DNA from: Microstegium vimineum | Lineage: Eukaryota; Streptophyta; Magnoliopsida; Poales; Poaceae | Length of the DNA: 64,000 nt | Direction of reading: 5' to 3' | Assembly (NCBI GenBank): GCA_022036555.1 | Contig: CM039119.1 | Coordinates: forward strand, 1,984,001-2,048,000 | Translations under genes and position numbers: made by a program | Shown: positions 10,684 to 21,890 of the stretch, piece after piece | How positions within the stretch are numbered: the first letter of the stretch is position 1 | Layout: every line of letters begins with the position of its first letter | The notes under the pieces: model-generated | What the model saw: only the letters and a program-made list of their open reading frames with translations | Databases searched by the model: none | Told to the model about the DNA's origin: nothing

Positions 10684-13600
10684 TTACTTCCTCTTTGTTT
10701 CAGCAACAATGACTCCATCTATATCAGTCCTTACATGTACAACATTTCCAAAAAGAACATTGAGATCAGCATTTGTATCCAAATTAGGCATTGAGTTACA
10801 TATTTCATTCCCATGCTTCATATCAAAAAGATCGTGTAGTTTTGACTGGGCAACAGCATGCCAATCTGAGTGACTACCTTCTCTAACATAATAAACCTGG
10901 ACAACTTGTGATGCCAAGACAAAAGGTTCATCTAACATTTTTTCTCCAGTATTGAATAAATGCTTTAAATTAACACTTGTAACCCCAAATTGATCAATTT
11001 TTACCCATTTATCTTGTATGCGATTGTCCACCCAATCACATTTAAACAAAACTATATTTCCTTTGTTGCGATAGTTTAACTCAATAATTTCTTTGATGAT
11101 GCCATAGTATATCTTGTTTCGCATAACTGGGTCCACATTGTTTCCATTTTCAAAGCAAGAGGTCTGGGCAACCAAAGCTACTCCACTGCCTTGAACTGGT
11201 CTACCCTCATCATAGGAGGATGTATGGAATTTAAATCCATTAATGGCATAGCTATTGTATGTTGTTGCAATCATGAAAGGCTCATTTGCCAAAATGTGTA
11301 TCTCTTCTGGTACTTCTACACCACTTTCAACTAACCCTTCCACCTGTAAATATCACATTGTGCTAGTTAATTTAAGTGTACTCGATCTAAAAAAACATAT
11401 TAATCACCCCTTTTCTTACATGCTTTCTAAACCAATCATGAAACATTTCATGATGGATACGAGTCATTTGTCGTTGATTGTGGTGACCAATCGAGGAAAG
11501 GTACTCCACATGTTTGCTGCAAAGGTGTGGTACACATTGAGAAATGTATAGATAACTCAAGAAATGCATTATGTGTAAAATTGTGTGGATTTCTTACATT
11601 AAGAATGGTTCTATCTTATCATAGTTGAACAACACATATCTATGTGCTTGAACCCAAGTCTTGTATTCTAAGGATACTGTGCACTTGCCACTCAAAACTT
11701 GCCCTGTTCTTTGGAAGAATGGTGTAGTAGAAATTTCACAGTCCATACTTTCACTATTTCCTGCTTGTTCAGTCTCACAGCCTTTCAAAAATTTGGAGCA
11801 GAAAGTAAGACTCTCATCAAATTTGTAGGCCTCACAAATTGATCCCTCTGGATGACTTCTAGTACGAACAGAGCCCTTCAACTTCATCAAATACCTATGA
11901 AGTAACATTTTTAGCGTGGAATCTAACTACAAATATGTTCAATAGCAGTTGAAAATAGTTTTGTACCTGTCTACTGCCCACATGCTGCGATAGTGTATAG
12001 GACCAGCAAGTCTTGCTTGAGTAGGTAGATGCACCATCAAATGTACCATGATATCAAAAAAAGATGGCAGAAATATAGTCTCAAGGACACTTAGTGTCTC
12101 AGCTATTTCAGCCTCTAGTTTTTGCATATCACTGATATAAATAGTGGGTGAGTAGATCTTCTTGAAGAAATTGCTCACACGAATTAGTGCTGCACTGACT
12201 CTTTCAGGCAATATGTTCCGAACAGCAATGGGAAGTAAGTGCTGCAACAATATGTGGTTGTCATGGCTCTTTAATCCAATTATCTTCTTCTCCTTAACTT
12301 GCACATTACGACGCATATCAGATGCGTAACCATCCGGGAATTTCACTTCCTTCAATACTTGGCAAAATGCTTCCCTATCAGCAGGACTCATTGTAAATTG
12401 TGCTGGAGGTAAATAGAAGTTATCTTCTACACTAACAGGATGAAGATCACTTCTAATGCCAAGTTCTTGGATGTCCAAGCGAGCATTTAAGTTATCCTTG
12501 GATTTTCCATCAGTGTCCAAAAGTGTGTCAATAATATTTTGACACACGTTCTTTTCTATGTGCATAACATCAAAATTATGTCGTAGAAGTAGGTCTTTCC
12601 AATATGGCAACTTAAACCAAATGGATTTTCTTTTCCAAACAATTGGTGGCTCATTAACTTTCTTGCGTTTTTGCTTGGATTGCTCCTCTGTAGTTGGATT
12701 GTGTAGACGCTTGGCTGGCTTCTTGGTTATTGGGTCTTTTCCAAAGGTTGTGCATATATTGGCTGTCAGCTCCAATATTTCCTCTCCACTAAGAGGTCTA
12801 GGTGCTGGCCTAAGTTCTGTGGTACCATCAAATGAATCTGCATCAAGCCTAAATTTGTGTTCGACATCTAAGAATCTACGATGGCCCATGTAGACACACT
12901 TGCCTCCCTTTTTCAATTGGAAAGAACATGTATCTAAGTGGCATTCAGGACAAGCAACTTTTCCAGAAGTGACACATGCCACCAAATAACCTAGACCTGG
13001 AAAATCAGATATGGTGCAAACTATGGCAGCACGTAGTTGGAAGGGTTCACACTTAGAAGCATCATACGTTCTAACACCATGAACAAACATTTCTACCAGA
13101 TCATCCACTAGCGGCTCAAGGAAGACATCCATATCACCACAAGGTGCCTTAGGTCCAGGGATCAACAAGGATAGGATGAAATTTGATTGCTTCATACACT
13201 TCGAAGGTGGAAGGTTGTATGGGATCAGAATAACAGGCCAAATACTATAAGTAGACCTCATGGTCCTAAAAGGATTAAAGCCATCACTAGCTACAGCCAG
13301 TCTAAGATTTCGACTCTCTGAGGAAAATATTGGATGCTTAGAGTCAAAATCTTTCCAAAAAGGTGCATCAGCAGGATGCCTCAGCAAACCATCATTTATG
13401 CGTTCTTCATCATGCCACCTTGTGTCACTTGCTGTTTTTGAGCACATGAAATACCTTTGTAGCCTTTTCTTTATAGGAAAGTAACGTAGAACTTTCCTAG
13501 GAACCCTATGCACACGTTTTCCACTAGGACTACTCTTTTCTGATTTCCATCTTGAAGTATCACATGTTGGACAAACATTTTTCTTTGCATGGTCTTTCCA

Positions 13601-14339
13601 AAACAGCATGCAGTCATTCTCACATGCATCAATTTTCACATACCCAAGACCTACACCTTTTGCCATTTTTTTAGCTGCATTGAAGTTTTTAGGAAGTAAT
13701 GACTCTTCAGGTAAGACATCCTTAAGCAAATCTAGTAGCATGTCGAAGTTTTTGTTACTCCATCGCCCGACAAATTTGATATGGAGTAATCTTACAATGA
13801 AACGTAGCTTCGAGTACTTGCAACCTGGATATAGTTCCTTGCCAGCATCTTCTACCATATTGTAAAAAGCTTCCATATCCTCATCATGTTGCTCCGTGTT
13901 CACTTCTAAGTCCCCCATGACATCTAAACCCCTGCTATGTCTTCAAGTAAACCAGAAATATCATCCTCTTCATTTGGGTTCCCTACTTCTACTCTTTCTT
14001 GTTGTCTGCTATTTGTGAAAAAACAAGAACTAGGCTCACCATGATTCACCCATGTTATATAGCCTTCCGTAAATCCCTCACATATTAAGTGCTCACGTAC
14101 AACACTACAGACCCTCCAACTAGAGTTCTTGCATGCCTTGCAGGGACACAAAATCTGATTTCCTTTTGCTGAATTACTAAAGGCAAACTCTAAAAACATA
14201 TCCACTCCTTCTCTATACACAAGGGTTTGCCTACATATGATTACCAAGATATCAGACCAAACGCCCTATGCGTGCAGATTTTAGTATATGAGTACAAGTT
14301 TATAATGTACCTAGGCTGATCCATCCATATTTTATCCAT
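10684..14339 (-). CDS. TNPD-like CACTA transposase (Tnp2/Transposase_21), five exons, one frameshift
   Basis: Catalytic transposase that cuts the element ends. Exons on minus: 14339-14311 (MDKIWMDQP), 14230-11967, 11894-11598, 11516-11420, 11343-10684, joined by GT..AG introns of 70-100 bases. Domains in order: Transpos_assoc (YREGVDMFLEFA, CPCKACKN), Transposase_21 (LRLAVASDGFNPF, CTISDFPGLG, PYWKDLLLRHNFDVMHIEKN), DUF4218 (HLMVHLPTQARLAGPI) and DUF4216 (YYGIIKEIIELNY, FKCDW). The conserved Asp in SDGFNP and in SDFPGLG are present. One lesion exists. The frame breaks at a four-base C run at 13929-13932, giving an in-frame stop at 13924-13926; the rest (from ATG 13918) is open for 1,001 codons. 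With one more base the product would be about 1,115 aa, the usual size for this family. Confidence 0.87.
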
Positions 14340-15575
14340 GATGCACCTTTTACAAAATGTTCTAAGTACTCCGAAAATAAGAGGAAAACATTCAGTTCAG
14401 ATTGGGTTGTTCACCAAAAACTAAAGATCTTGCCAAACAATTGTCCAAATTAAATTAATTTCACCACACTTGCTGCTAAAAAAACTCCCACCACAAGCCA
14501 TCAACATGGACCAGTTTTAAGAAACCAAAATCATCACATCACAGATCACACAACCTACAGTTCTAAGCAAAATGCAGAGATAGTTCATGAGTGAAGGCAT
14601 ACCAATCAAGCAATGATAGTAGAAGAACTGATGGACACTAGAAGGCCAACTTGCTTGTGCTCCCTGTAAATAATATTGCCAATGCTAATTAATCACATAA
14701 GGCAATACAAATAAGTCAAAAACTTTAGCACAAGCAAACTTACTTCCAAGCTACGATTTGTGACGACTTGTGTGGAAAGAAAAATAGAAGAGTTGAATCC
14801 TTTAGTGCTTCTTTATTTGATATTTTGCAACATGCACAAGAAAGAAAGAAAATCTCAGAACTGATCCTTTTACCACGAGACATGTATGCATTTCAATAGT
14901 TCTAAGACTAAATTATACTTGCACTGGTAGCTAAAAGTTTAATTAACAATCACTAGGCAATAAAACCACCAAATACAATTATGGTCAAAGAGTATGGTAT
15001 GAAATGGCATTAGTGCAATGATGAGTAAATAATATAGATCCTAGGCATCCAGATAACTGATAACAACATTAAGTCAAAGTGCAATAGCAGTCACCCCTTC
15101 TCTCTCTGTAATTGTAAAGATGTATTGTAATAACCACATAAAAGCACGACCTTGGGTAACAAAGGTCAGTCACCCCTTCTCTCTCTCTGTATATATATAT
15201 TGAACAAACAGAGCATGTATTTTCGCATAAAGGACTAAATAAAATGACTATGAATTTCCATCAGTACGTATGAACTTTGCCTTCATATACTAGAAATAAC
15301 TTACAGATCCAGCATAAGAGAACTTACATGCAAGCTGACTAATTGTATTGTGTACAAGATCTTGAATCTAGCTAGTTCCTCTGCAAAATCAATGGCAGTA
15401 AACATCACATTCAGATCTAAATCAAGCTGAATATGTTCCTTCTCCAAAGAGTACAGGAATAGTGGATCTAGACTGAAAGATAGTTTTGCAAGAGAAGTAA
15501 ACCTAACCTTGAATCTTTCAATTCTTCTCACATTTGTCTCGTACTTTCTATAACAAAGAAAAAAGTAAAAAAAAG
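14340..15575. other. CACTA internal non-coding region
   Basis: No domain-bearing frame. It would hold the 5' leader or first intron of the TNPD transcript. A short direct repeat (CAGTCACCCCTTCTCTCTCT) occurs at about 15090 and again at about 15170. Confidence 0.4.
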
Positions 15576-15639
15576 TTAATTCTGCTCAAACCCTAGCACA
15601 TAGGGGAATGGAATGCAGGGAAGGGATGCGCGAAGGTGA

Positions 15640-16030
15640 AGCACCTGGATGCCGAGGGGAACGAGGATGCAGCGGTGGAATCCCTCTTGCTCGACGACGG
15701 CGAGCTGGGGATGCCTCTTGCTCGTCGATGGCCTTGGACGGCGGGGGCTAGTGCCGCGCACTGGGGCGGCGAGCAGCTGGGGAGACGGTGGGCTGGGTTG
15801 GCCAGGAGCTGGGCGACGGCCAGCTAGGGCTGTGGGGACTGGTGAGCTGGGGCGACAGGCAGCTGGGGTTGCGGGCTGTGGTCTGGGGCAGGCGGGGGGG
15901 GGCGGGGCTGGGGGCCGTGGACTGGGGCCGGATGCGCGCGGGGGCTGGGGCAGCAGGCTGTGCTGGCAGGAAGCTGGGGCGGCGGCGGGGGGCTGGGGCA
16001 GCAGGCTGTGGCGGCGGGAGAGATGAGGTC
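15640..16030 (-). promoter_or_regulatory. GC-rich CACTA leader, CAGC/CCCC-rich on minus
   Basis: A sharp GC-rich island lies inside an AT-rich element. The plus strand is a run of CTGGGG and GGCGG words. Frames on both strands are open only because of composition (for example minus 15576-16067, a Pro/Ala/Ser-rich low-complexity peptide). Such islands occur next to the promoter of many CACTA elements, so I read it as the promoter-proximal leader of the minus-strand genes. Confidence 0.5.
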
Positions 16031-16174
16031 GGAGGAGACTTGCGAGTGTTTTTTTTCCCGTGCCCACTTTATTCTATCTCCGGTGCCCTATATTATTTTG
16101 GCGCCTAGACAAGTTTTCTCATTCTATTTCCCGCGCAGACATCAGTTTTCCCATTCTATTTCCCGCGCAGACAT

Positions 16175-16836
16175 CACTAGTACAAAAAAAGTTTTCACAG
16201 GCGGTGGTAGAGGCATTTAAAATCGAAAAAAAAGAATTAAATTCTGGGACAAGCCCAGTATTAATCCGCCCGCCCGTTGCAAGTCGCAAGTCGCGCATTT
16301 TTCGCGTAAAATTCGCGAACGCGCTCCGTCAGGAATTCGAACCTGAGACCTCACCCTCGCGCGGTACCTCCTCTACCACTCCACCCATGGCTCACTTGTG
16401 TCTAGATTCGTTAGTACTTCTCATATTCTATACTAAACCGAGTGTAAATTGATTGTTTGAGCCACTAAGCGAATTCAAATGAAAACTTTGTGAACTACAA
16501 AGTTTCATAACTTTTCGACACCTACAACTTTCATGTAGTAAGTTTTTTCATCCGAGGTCGTTTACAAAAATTTGAATTTCAAATTTTACACATTCAAACG
16601 TATTTTTCGATGACAAGATGATTTCAAATGAAAAAGTTGTGAACTACAAAGTTTCATAACTTTTCGAGATCTACAACTTTCATGTAGAAAGTTTTTCGAT
16701 CAGAGGTCGTTTACAAAAATCAAAAAAATTAACTGTACAGGTATTTACACAGGCGGTTTATAATGTCAGCCGCCTGTATAAATTGTTTTACACAGGCGGT
16801 TCTCTTGCTGGGCCCACCCTATTTTTTGTACTGGCG
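16175..16836. mobile_element. Nested non-autonomous CACTA derivative, about 660 bp
   Basis: The left end is CACTAGTACAAAAAA (16175). The right end is TTTTTGTACTGGCG (16836), a mutated inverse of CACTAGTACAAAA. ACAGGCGG-type words lie just inside both ends (about 16195 and 16740-16800). No coding capacity. It lies inside the larger CACTA copy, so it inserted later or was captured. No clean 3-bp duplication is visible because the right end has changed. Confidence 0.65.
16328..16392 (-). other. tRNA-like sequence inside the nested element
   Basis: On minus, GTGGAGTGGTAGAGGAGG resembles a D-arm/box A, and about 30 bases later TCAGG-TTCGAATT-CCTGA forms a perfect T-stem with a box-B-like GGTTCGAATTCC. 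No full cloverleaf with paired acceptor ends was found, so it is a tRNA-derived relic, not a tRNA gene. Confidence 0.45.
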
Positions 16837-16919
16837 TCATGAAATTGTGAACCTCCTGTGAAAAAAAAACAACGTGCCAGCAAAAATGATTTTTGTAACA
16901 TGCATTTGACGTCTATTCG

Positions 16920-17168
16920 TTCCGTACCTAGCCCTTCGACGACACTTCAACTGATAGACATATTAAGCTACAACGACACTTAAGCCGTCTATGAACTTTT
17001 GTCGACACTTTTTTGGTTGGAAGGGGAAACGCCGACATATAACGTGTAGCCTTAAGGTTCTTTTGGCGACAGTTTATATGACGCTAAAAGATAACACAAT
17101 TGCCAACAGATAAGATGTTGTTAAAACCCATGATTTACCAACACATAAGTGTAGGGAAAAGAGGGTAA
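16920..17168. repeat. CACTA right subterminal repeat array, diverged
   Basis: Words such as ACGACACTT, GTCGACACTT, CGCCGACATA, GGCGACAG and GCCAACAG recur every 30-40 bases up to the right terminus. They are degraded versions of the left GCCGACA array. Confidence 0.65.
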
Positions 17169-17179
17169 TGGTGTAGTGG

Positions 17180-17335
17180 GCACATATATATGAAATTGCA
17201 ATGCTCTAATTTCATTATATATAGGTTTCACTATATACATGAATACACATAGAGGGCATATCCACATAGAGTAGGACAGAGTTACAGTAACATATGGCAC
17301 ATATGAAATTGCAATGCTCTAATTTCATTGTAGGG
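17180..17335. repeat. Direct repeat of about 35 bp beside the CACTA element
   Basis: GAAATTGCAATGCTCTAAT with flanking ATTTCATT occurs at about 17191-17216 and again at about 17304-17330. The intervening 90 bases are AT-rich. Confidence 0.6.
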
Positions 17336-17351
17336 TATTCATTGCACGCTA

Positions 17352-17485
17352 AATACTACTCCCTCCGTTTTAATTTATAAGTCGCTTTGATTTTTTTTTT
17401 GGTTCATCCATTTTGCTATGTATCTAGACATATTATTATATCTAGATGCATAACAAAATGGATGTACTAAAAAAAGTCAAATCGA
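17352..17485. mobile_element. Stowaway-like MITE
   Basis: The left end CTCCCTCCGTTTTAATTTATAAG is the Stowaway terminus. The interior folds on itself: CCATTTTGCTATGTATCTAG pairs with CTAGATGCATAACAAAATGG. The right terminal repeat is lost after about 17485. Confidence 0.6.
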
Positions 17486-17494
17486 CTTTGAAGC

Positions 17495-17580
17495 ACTCAC
17501 ATGAGCTCCTTAATTTTTTCATGCACTTGAAGCACCTCCACAGGGTCCCTCACCAGTAGAGACTGTTCCCAATACTTCTG
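17495..17580 (-). pseudogene. Orphan 3' exon of the F-box family
   Basis: On minus, after an acceptor TTTTTCAG, the sequence reads YWEQSLLVRDPVE, then QVHEKIKELM and a stop. It matches the conserved 3' exon found downstream of the F-box genes at 20.6, 23.7, 26.5 and 30.1 kb. No F-box or central domain belongs to it: the sequence upstream on minus (17.6-18.1 kb) shows none. It is the tail of a lost copy. Confidence 0.55.
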
Positions 17581-17585
17581 AAAAA

Positions 17586-18290
17586 CACACAAACTTTGAA
17601 AATTAAACCAGCTGGCCGGTTGAGAAATGATATACCCGCAATTAACTTTTTTTTTCTATCAAGCCACAAAGGAAAATGAGTTTATGGCTAACAGAACATG
17701 TAAACATCACTTATTTATTGTACACAACTACATTAGTTGATGGCTCAGATGATGAATGAGTGGAAGACTTCCCAGATAAAGAGAGACCGTAACTGAGTAG
17801 CAAATGCCTTAGCTTCGTTAGCTAGACGATGTAAACATTCAGTGGCCTGGCAAGGTCAAGCTCCTGCATGTGCTTGGAACCTTCTAGAGGTCAATTGTAA
17901 TTCTCTTGTGTCTAGTTATATTAATAAAGCTCTCTCTTTGATCGCAAAAAAAAACTACAGTAGTCGACCAGTGACGAAAGTTGGAGACATTACTTGAGGG
18001 CGGAAAACTTCTCTTTGTTAGTTTAATTTGTATGTTGTTATTTAGTGGTGCTGACAGATAGATCATAGCTGAGATATATAAAGGGTTAAAGAAAGGATCA
18101 AATATGCATGAGCAATAATGACTTGTTTTATTATCTGTCATGCATGCTGCAAACCATGCATGCTCGCAAAGGCTAAGTTGTGAGGACCGTTGTATGCGAA
18201 GATCGGCAAGCTCGACCTCGGATCGGCAATGGTACGGTGGCGGTTCACGGCGATCGAGCGGGGCTAGCCGAACGACGAATAGCCGAACCA
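17586..18290. other. Intergenic between orphan exon and F1
   Basis: No supported gene. The minus frame 17884-18291 has no recognisable domain. Confidence 0.35.
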
Positions 18291-18334
18291 TGAAGAAAAG
18301 TACGTCTCGCTGGCTCCCATCCCTGGCCCACCTG

Positions 18335-18380
18335 CCAGCGTGTTTGGGCCTTGTGCGTGCCCAAGCAGGTGCCAGGCTGG
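18335..18380 (+). promoter_or_regulatory. Conserved upstream block of the F-box genes (TGGGCC type)
   Basis: CAGCGTGTTTGGGCC with a nearby CCAAGCAGGTGCCAGGCTGG block precedes F1. The same block precedes F3 (28100-28160 inverted) and F4 (32030-32075 inverted), and a weaker copy precedes F2 (21715-21760). TGGGCC resembles plant site II promoter elements. The role is inferred from conservation only. Confidence 0.5.
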
Positions 18381-18544
18381 CAGCTGGAAAAGCAAACCAA
18401 CCCCGTCCCGCTTCTTCTTCTCCATTTCATTTCATTCTTCTCTCGCACGCCGCTCCGCCCCCGCCCCCGCCAAACCAAACCCCTCGCGTGTCGCCGCCGC
18501 CGCTCCATCGCTGCCCCCCACCCCCACCCCCCGCCGCCGGCATC

Positions 18545-20613
18545 ATGCCGCCAGTCCTGGAGGAGGAGCACGTCGAGGAGATCCTCCTCCGCGTCAAGCG
18601 CCGGACCAGGCCGCGGGTCTCTTCCGCCACGCCGCCCTCGTCTGCAAGCGCTGGTGGCGCCTCATCTCCAGCCCCGGCTTCCCTGCGCAGGTACCGCAAG
18701 TTCAACCGAAGTCCCCTCCTGCTGGCGTTCTTCACCAACGGCGTGGCCGACGTCCCCGACATCCGCTCAAGACAGTACGTGTGTGAATTCGCGACCCTCC
18801 CCGGAACTGGAACCGCAATCCGCTGGCCGCCTGTTGGTGCCTCCCGCGTTGTGCGCGCGCTCGACGCCCGCAACGGCCGCGTCCTCCTCCAACGCGTCGA
18901 GGAGGAGGACACCCGCCATGGCCGCAACGGCGGCGGCAACCCCTTCAAGCACGTTTCGTTGGATGACGCCATCCCCGACCGCGCCCTCTTGCTACGCATT
19001 GGAGCGTCGGCGCTCGTGCAGGGTGCCCTCGGATTCGTCGTCTGGGTTCTCACCAACTTGGACATGGTGAGACGGCAGGTGCCCATCCCGTCGCTGGGGT
19101 TGCGCACTTTGGCTGCCGCGGTTCTCTGCTCCGACATCACCGGCGCTTGCGACCACCTTGATTGCCACCGGCGTACTGGACACTTCCTCGTGGTTCTTGT
19201 GGGCTGTCTTAGTCTCGATAGGAGGGCCTTCGTCTACACCTACTCATCTGAAACTGCTACATGGAACGTCCCACTCTGCTCCCGATCGACGCAGCACCGT
19301 TGATGCCCAGCGCGTATATGGGGAATGCGCTCTACTTTGGGTTTCGGAGGCTAAACTCAATCCTCAAGTACGATCTGCAATTGGGACAAATCTCTTGGAT
19401 TCAACTGCCAAGCATGTGTACATGTTATCAGCCAAATGTGTTCACAACAACCACGGAGGCTGCTGGTGTAGTACTGGGGTTGGCCACCATACGTGGTACC
19501 AAGCTCTACATTTGGTCCAGGAAGGATAATCCTCAAAAAGATGATGCTATTGCTGGGTGGACACAAACCAGAATCATTGAGCTCCAGACTGTGCTCACTG
19601 TGGACGACCTCCTGACCTTATGTGCTTGGCTTCGCGGATGGCATTGGTGACATTTTCTTCTGGGTGAATGGTACGATCCATGCAATAAATCTAAGGACCT
19701 TTGAGGCGAACAAGATTTGCAATAATAGCAGAACTATCTACGCTCTTATTCCTTATGTGATCTTTCGCACTCCGCCAGGTACATCTTATTAGCTTAGTTT
19801 ATTTATTGTTCTACAATATTTAGAAATAAAGAGCAGTATTAATTTGAGATAGTAGCATGCAATTTGGATGGTATATGCTCAAGAACAACGAATTTGCAGA
19901 AGTAGTAGTGCAGTGTCACAATCTGCTATCAAACTTGTTTTTTATCCCTACCTAAAGCGTTTTACATTGAATCATCTATATATGGAACTTGTTGGATAGA
20001 TGTGCCTAGGAGTTTGATCATCTATTAAGCTTGTTTTGTTCTGATGGTATATATGGCCCTGACAACGTAGCCTCAATTAGCTCCGTCTGTCAATGTGACT
20101 TAACAAAATCCAAATGGTTGCTGATATTGGTGCTAAATTAAGGGACATGTTTATCTTGAAACTTGAGTTTTGAGACCATTGTCTCCTATTGAGCCTCTAG
20201 TCTAGTTGGTTAGAGGAACCCAGCGGCACTCCTCAGGTCTTGGGTTCGACTCCTTGTTGGAGCGAATTTCAGGCTAGGGTTAAAAAAATCCCCTCATCTG
20301 TCCCATGACCAAAGCACAGGTCTAAGGTCCGGCCCCGGTCGTGGTCGTCTCACATGGGCTACGGTGCCGCTGTGTATGGGTGGGGCAGAGGTTCAGGGGT
20401 TTTCTCGACCTGCGTGAGAAGGTCTTTTTCTTAATGCAATACCCGGGGGCTGTCTTACCCCCGCAAGTCAAGTTTTTTTTTTTTGGTGCTAGTGTTGTTG
20501 TTATTAACTTCTGTTTGGTTTGTTAGAAGCATATATTTGTCAAGGGTAAAGTTGATTCCTTAAGCATGTAATGTTCTCAAAATTTATAAATCTCTGCAGC
20601 TTTGGGAGAATAG
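18545..20613 (+). pseudogene. F-box gene F1, multiply frameshifted
   Basis: ATG 18545 starts MPPVLEEEHVEEILLRV, the first half of an F-box. The frame slips near 18595 and back near 18680, so the middle of the F-box (RHAALVCKRWWRLISSPGF) is read in another frame. Further slips lie near 19280 and near 19620. Between them the family C-terminal domain is clear: LDARNGRVLLQ, LAAAVLCSDITGACDHLDC, VYTYSSETATWN, then MPSAYMGNALYFGF and KYDLQLGQISWIQLPS. Exon 1 ends at the donor CCAG/GTACATC (19778), and exon 2 starts after TCTGCAG at 20600 with a stop at 20611-20613. The intron holds a SINE. F1 is nearest in sequence to F4. With four slips it cannot make the family protein. Confidence 0.8.
20193..20484 (+). 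mobile_element. tRNA-derived SINE in the F1 intron
   Basis: The body starts GCCTCTAGTCTAGTTGGTTAG with a box-A-like TAGTTGGTTAGAGG and an exact box B, GGTTCGACTCC, at 20243-20253. It ends in a T run at 20473-20484 after CCCGCAAGTCAAG. The same site in the F4 intron (about 30205-30225 inverted) is empty. No clear target duplication is visible. A shortened relative is at 42367-42546. Confidence 0.8.
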
Positions 20614-20619
20614 CTTGTA

Positions 20620-21700
20620 CAAGAGAGGGACCAAGTGCTGGTGGCTCGGGTGCTTGAAAAACTGGAGGTTCTCATGTAGGAGCACGAACAAGGGAAAACT
20701 CGGTAGTAGTAATGGTAAGTAGCATAGATCTATGACACTTTTGCATCCATGAGATTGTTATTACTCGCCATGCATGATATTTGTGTGGTAGCTCTCTGTT
20801 TCATTATAGTTGGGAGATTTATCTGTGTTGTGCGGTCGTATTTGGTTTATTGTTATGACCATATGGTGTTTTCAAAGTCTTAATGTTAGTTTTATAAGAG
20901 GGTTAACTTACTCCATTTGCACTTCATAAGTTACTGCTCAGATTATTTCTTAACTGTCACTTGACAACTTACTTTTGTTGACTGCTTCAACTGCAAGTGA
21001 ATAGATGCAACTGTTTGATGGGGGGGAGGAGGCTTTCAGTTTCAGTAGCTGCACCTAGAATCTTCAGAATTGAGCCTTCAGGGCGAATGAATGCTTCATG
21101 TTGGACTCGGCTGAGACTGGCTCAGCGTAGATAAATCACCTTTGTGTATAGTATCTGAAAATCATAATAGTGCTAGCGAATTTTCATGTCTGAGATTCTT
21201 TGGTCTAGCTAGATGGGATTCAGTAGTACGTTGCAAATGCAGTTATGCTGCATACATAAGGAGGACAACTATTATTGTACTATTCTGACGCACCCTTTTC
21301 CGGGTCACAGTAACCTTAGCTAGTGAACATCCACGTACCAGTATTCCGAATCCAAATTAGCTTTTGGATTTTGGTTTACTAGTTGTGAGTCCATTCTTGT
21401 CACCGAATTGGAACAAGGTTGCCAAGAAACATGTGGTTAATTGTTGTTGTAGAGTGTGGTCATGAATCATGAAATGTTCATCAGTTCCAGTGTATTCTTG
21501 TGATGAGGCATGTATTGAACTGAACCGAAGAGTGTTTTGGATCAATTCCTGCTCTGTTGTGGCTGCACGTGCACCAAAATCAATTTCTGCTCTGTATGTT
21601 TGTGTTTGTTCTCACTGAACGCAAGACGATTCGTATGCTCGCTCCAGTCCAAGAAAATGTTTGACTCTGTCACGCGTGGGGTCCACTGTCAGTCTCGCTG
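20620..21700. other. F1-F2 intergenic region
   Basis: No gene is supported; frames are short. It is homologous, inverted, to the F4-F3 intergenic region (28200-30080), which shows the duplication included the spacer. Confidence 0.6.
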
Positions 21701-21890
21701 GCCCCGGGCCCCACTGCCAGCGTGTTGAGGCCTGGGACCTTTGGCCCAAGCAGATGGTGGCAACCAACCCTCTCTATTTTTATTTTATTTTTTTCAGTTC
21801 GTTCATTCCTCTGCTGTATCTTCTCTCCCTCGCTTGCGGTTGTTGCGGGCCGCCTAAATCACCAACTCCTAGCGCCGGCCGCAACCAGCC

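Larger units (their letters stand above)
6849..17178 (-). mobile_element. Complete CACTA (En/Spm) DNA transposon, 10.3 kb
   Basis: The left end begins CACTATAACAC at 6849 and the right end finishes GGTGTAGTG at 17178, so both termini read CACTA inward. The 3-bp target duplication GGC is present at 6846-6848 and again at 17179-17181. Both ends carry short subterminal repeats (TTTGCCGACA type). Inside are two minus-strand genes, a TNPA-like accessory gene (8123-10551) and a TNPD-like transposase gene (10684-14339), and a GC-rich leader (15640-16030). This is the full composition of an autonomous element. A smaller CACTA derivative is nested at 16175-16836. Each gene has a single one-base lesion, so the copy is either recently dead or intact with base-call errors in homopolymers. 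Confidence 0.93.

Noticed and set aside
15576..16067. Pro/Ala-rich minus frame in the GC-rich part of the CACTA element
   Set aside because: Frames on both strands are open because of composition. No conserved CACTA protein begins there, and the TNPD start with its splice sites lies at 14339.
18427..19140. Minus-strand 237-aa frame over F1
   Set aside because: Antisense shadow in GC-rich exon sequence; the plus strand carries the F-box family text.
20195..20260. Possible tRNA gene (box A and box B)
   Set aside because: No paired acceptor stem or anticodon arm, and the element goes on to a T-run tail. It is the head of a SINE.
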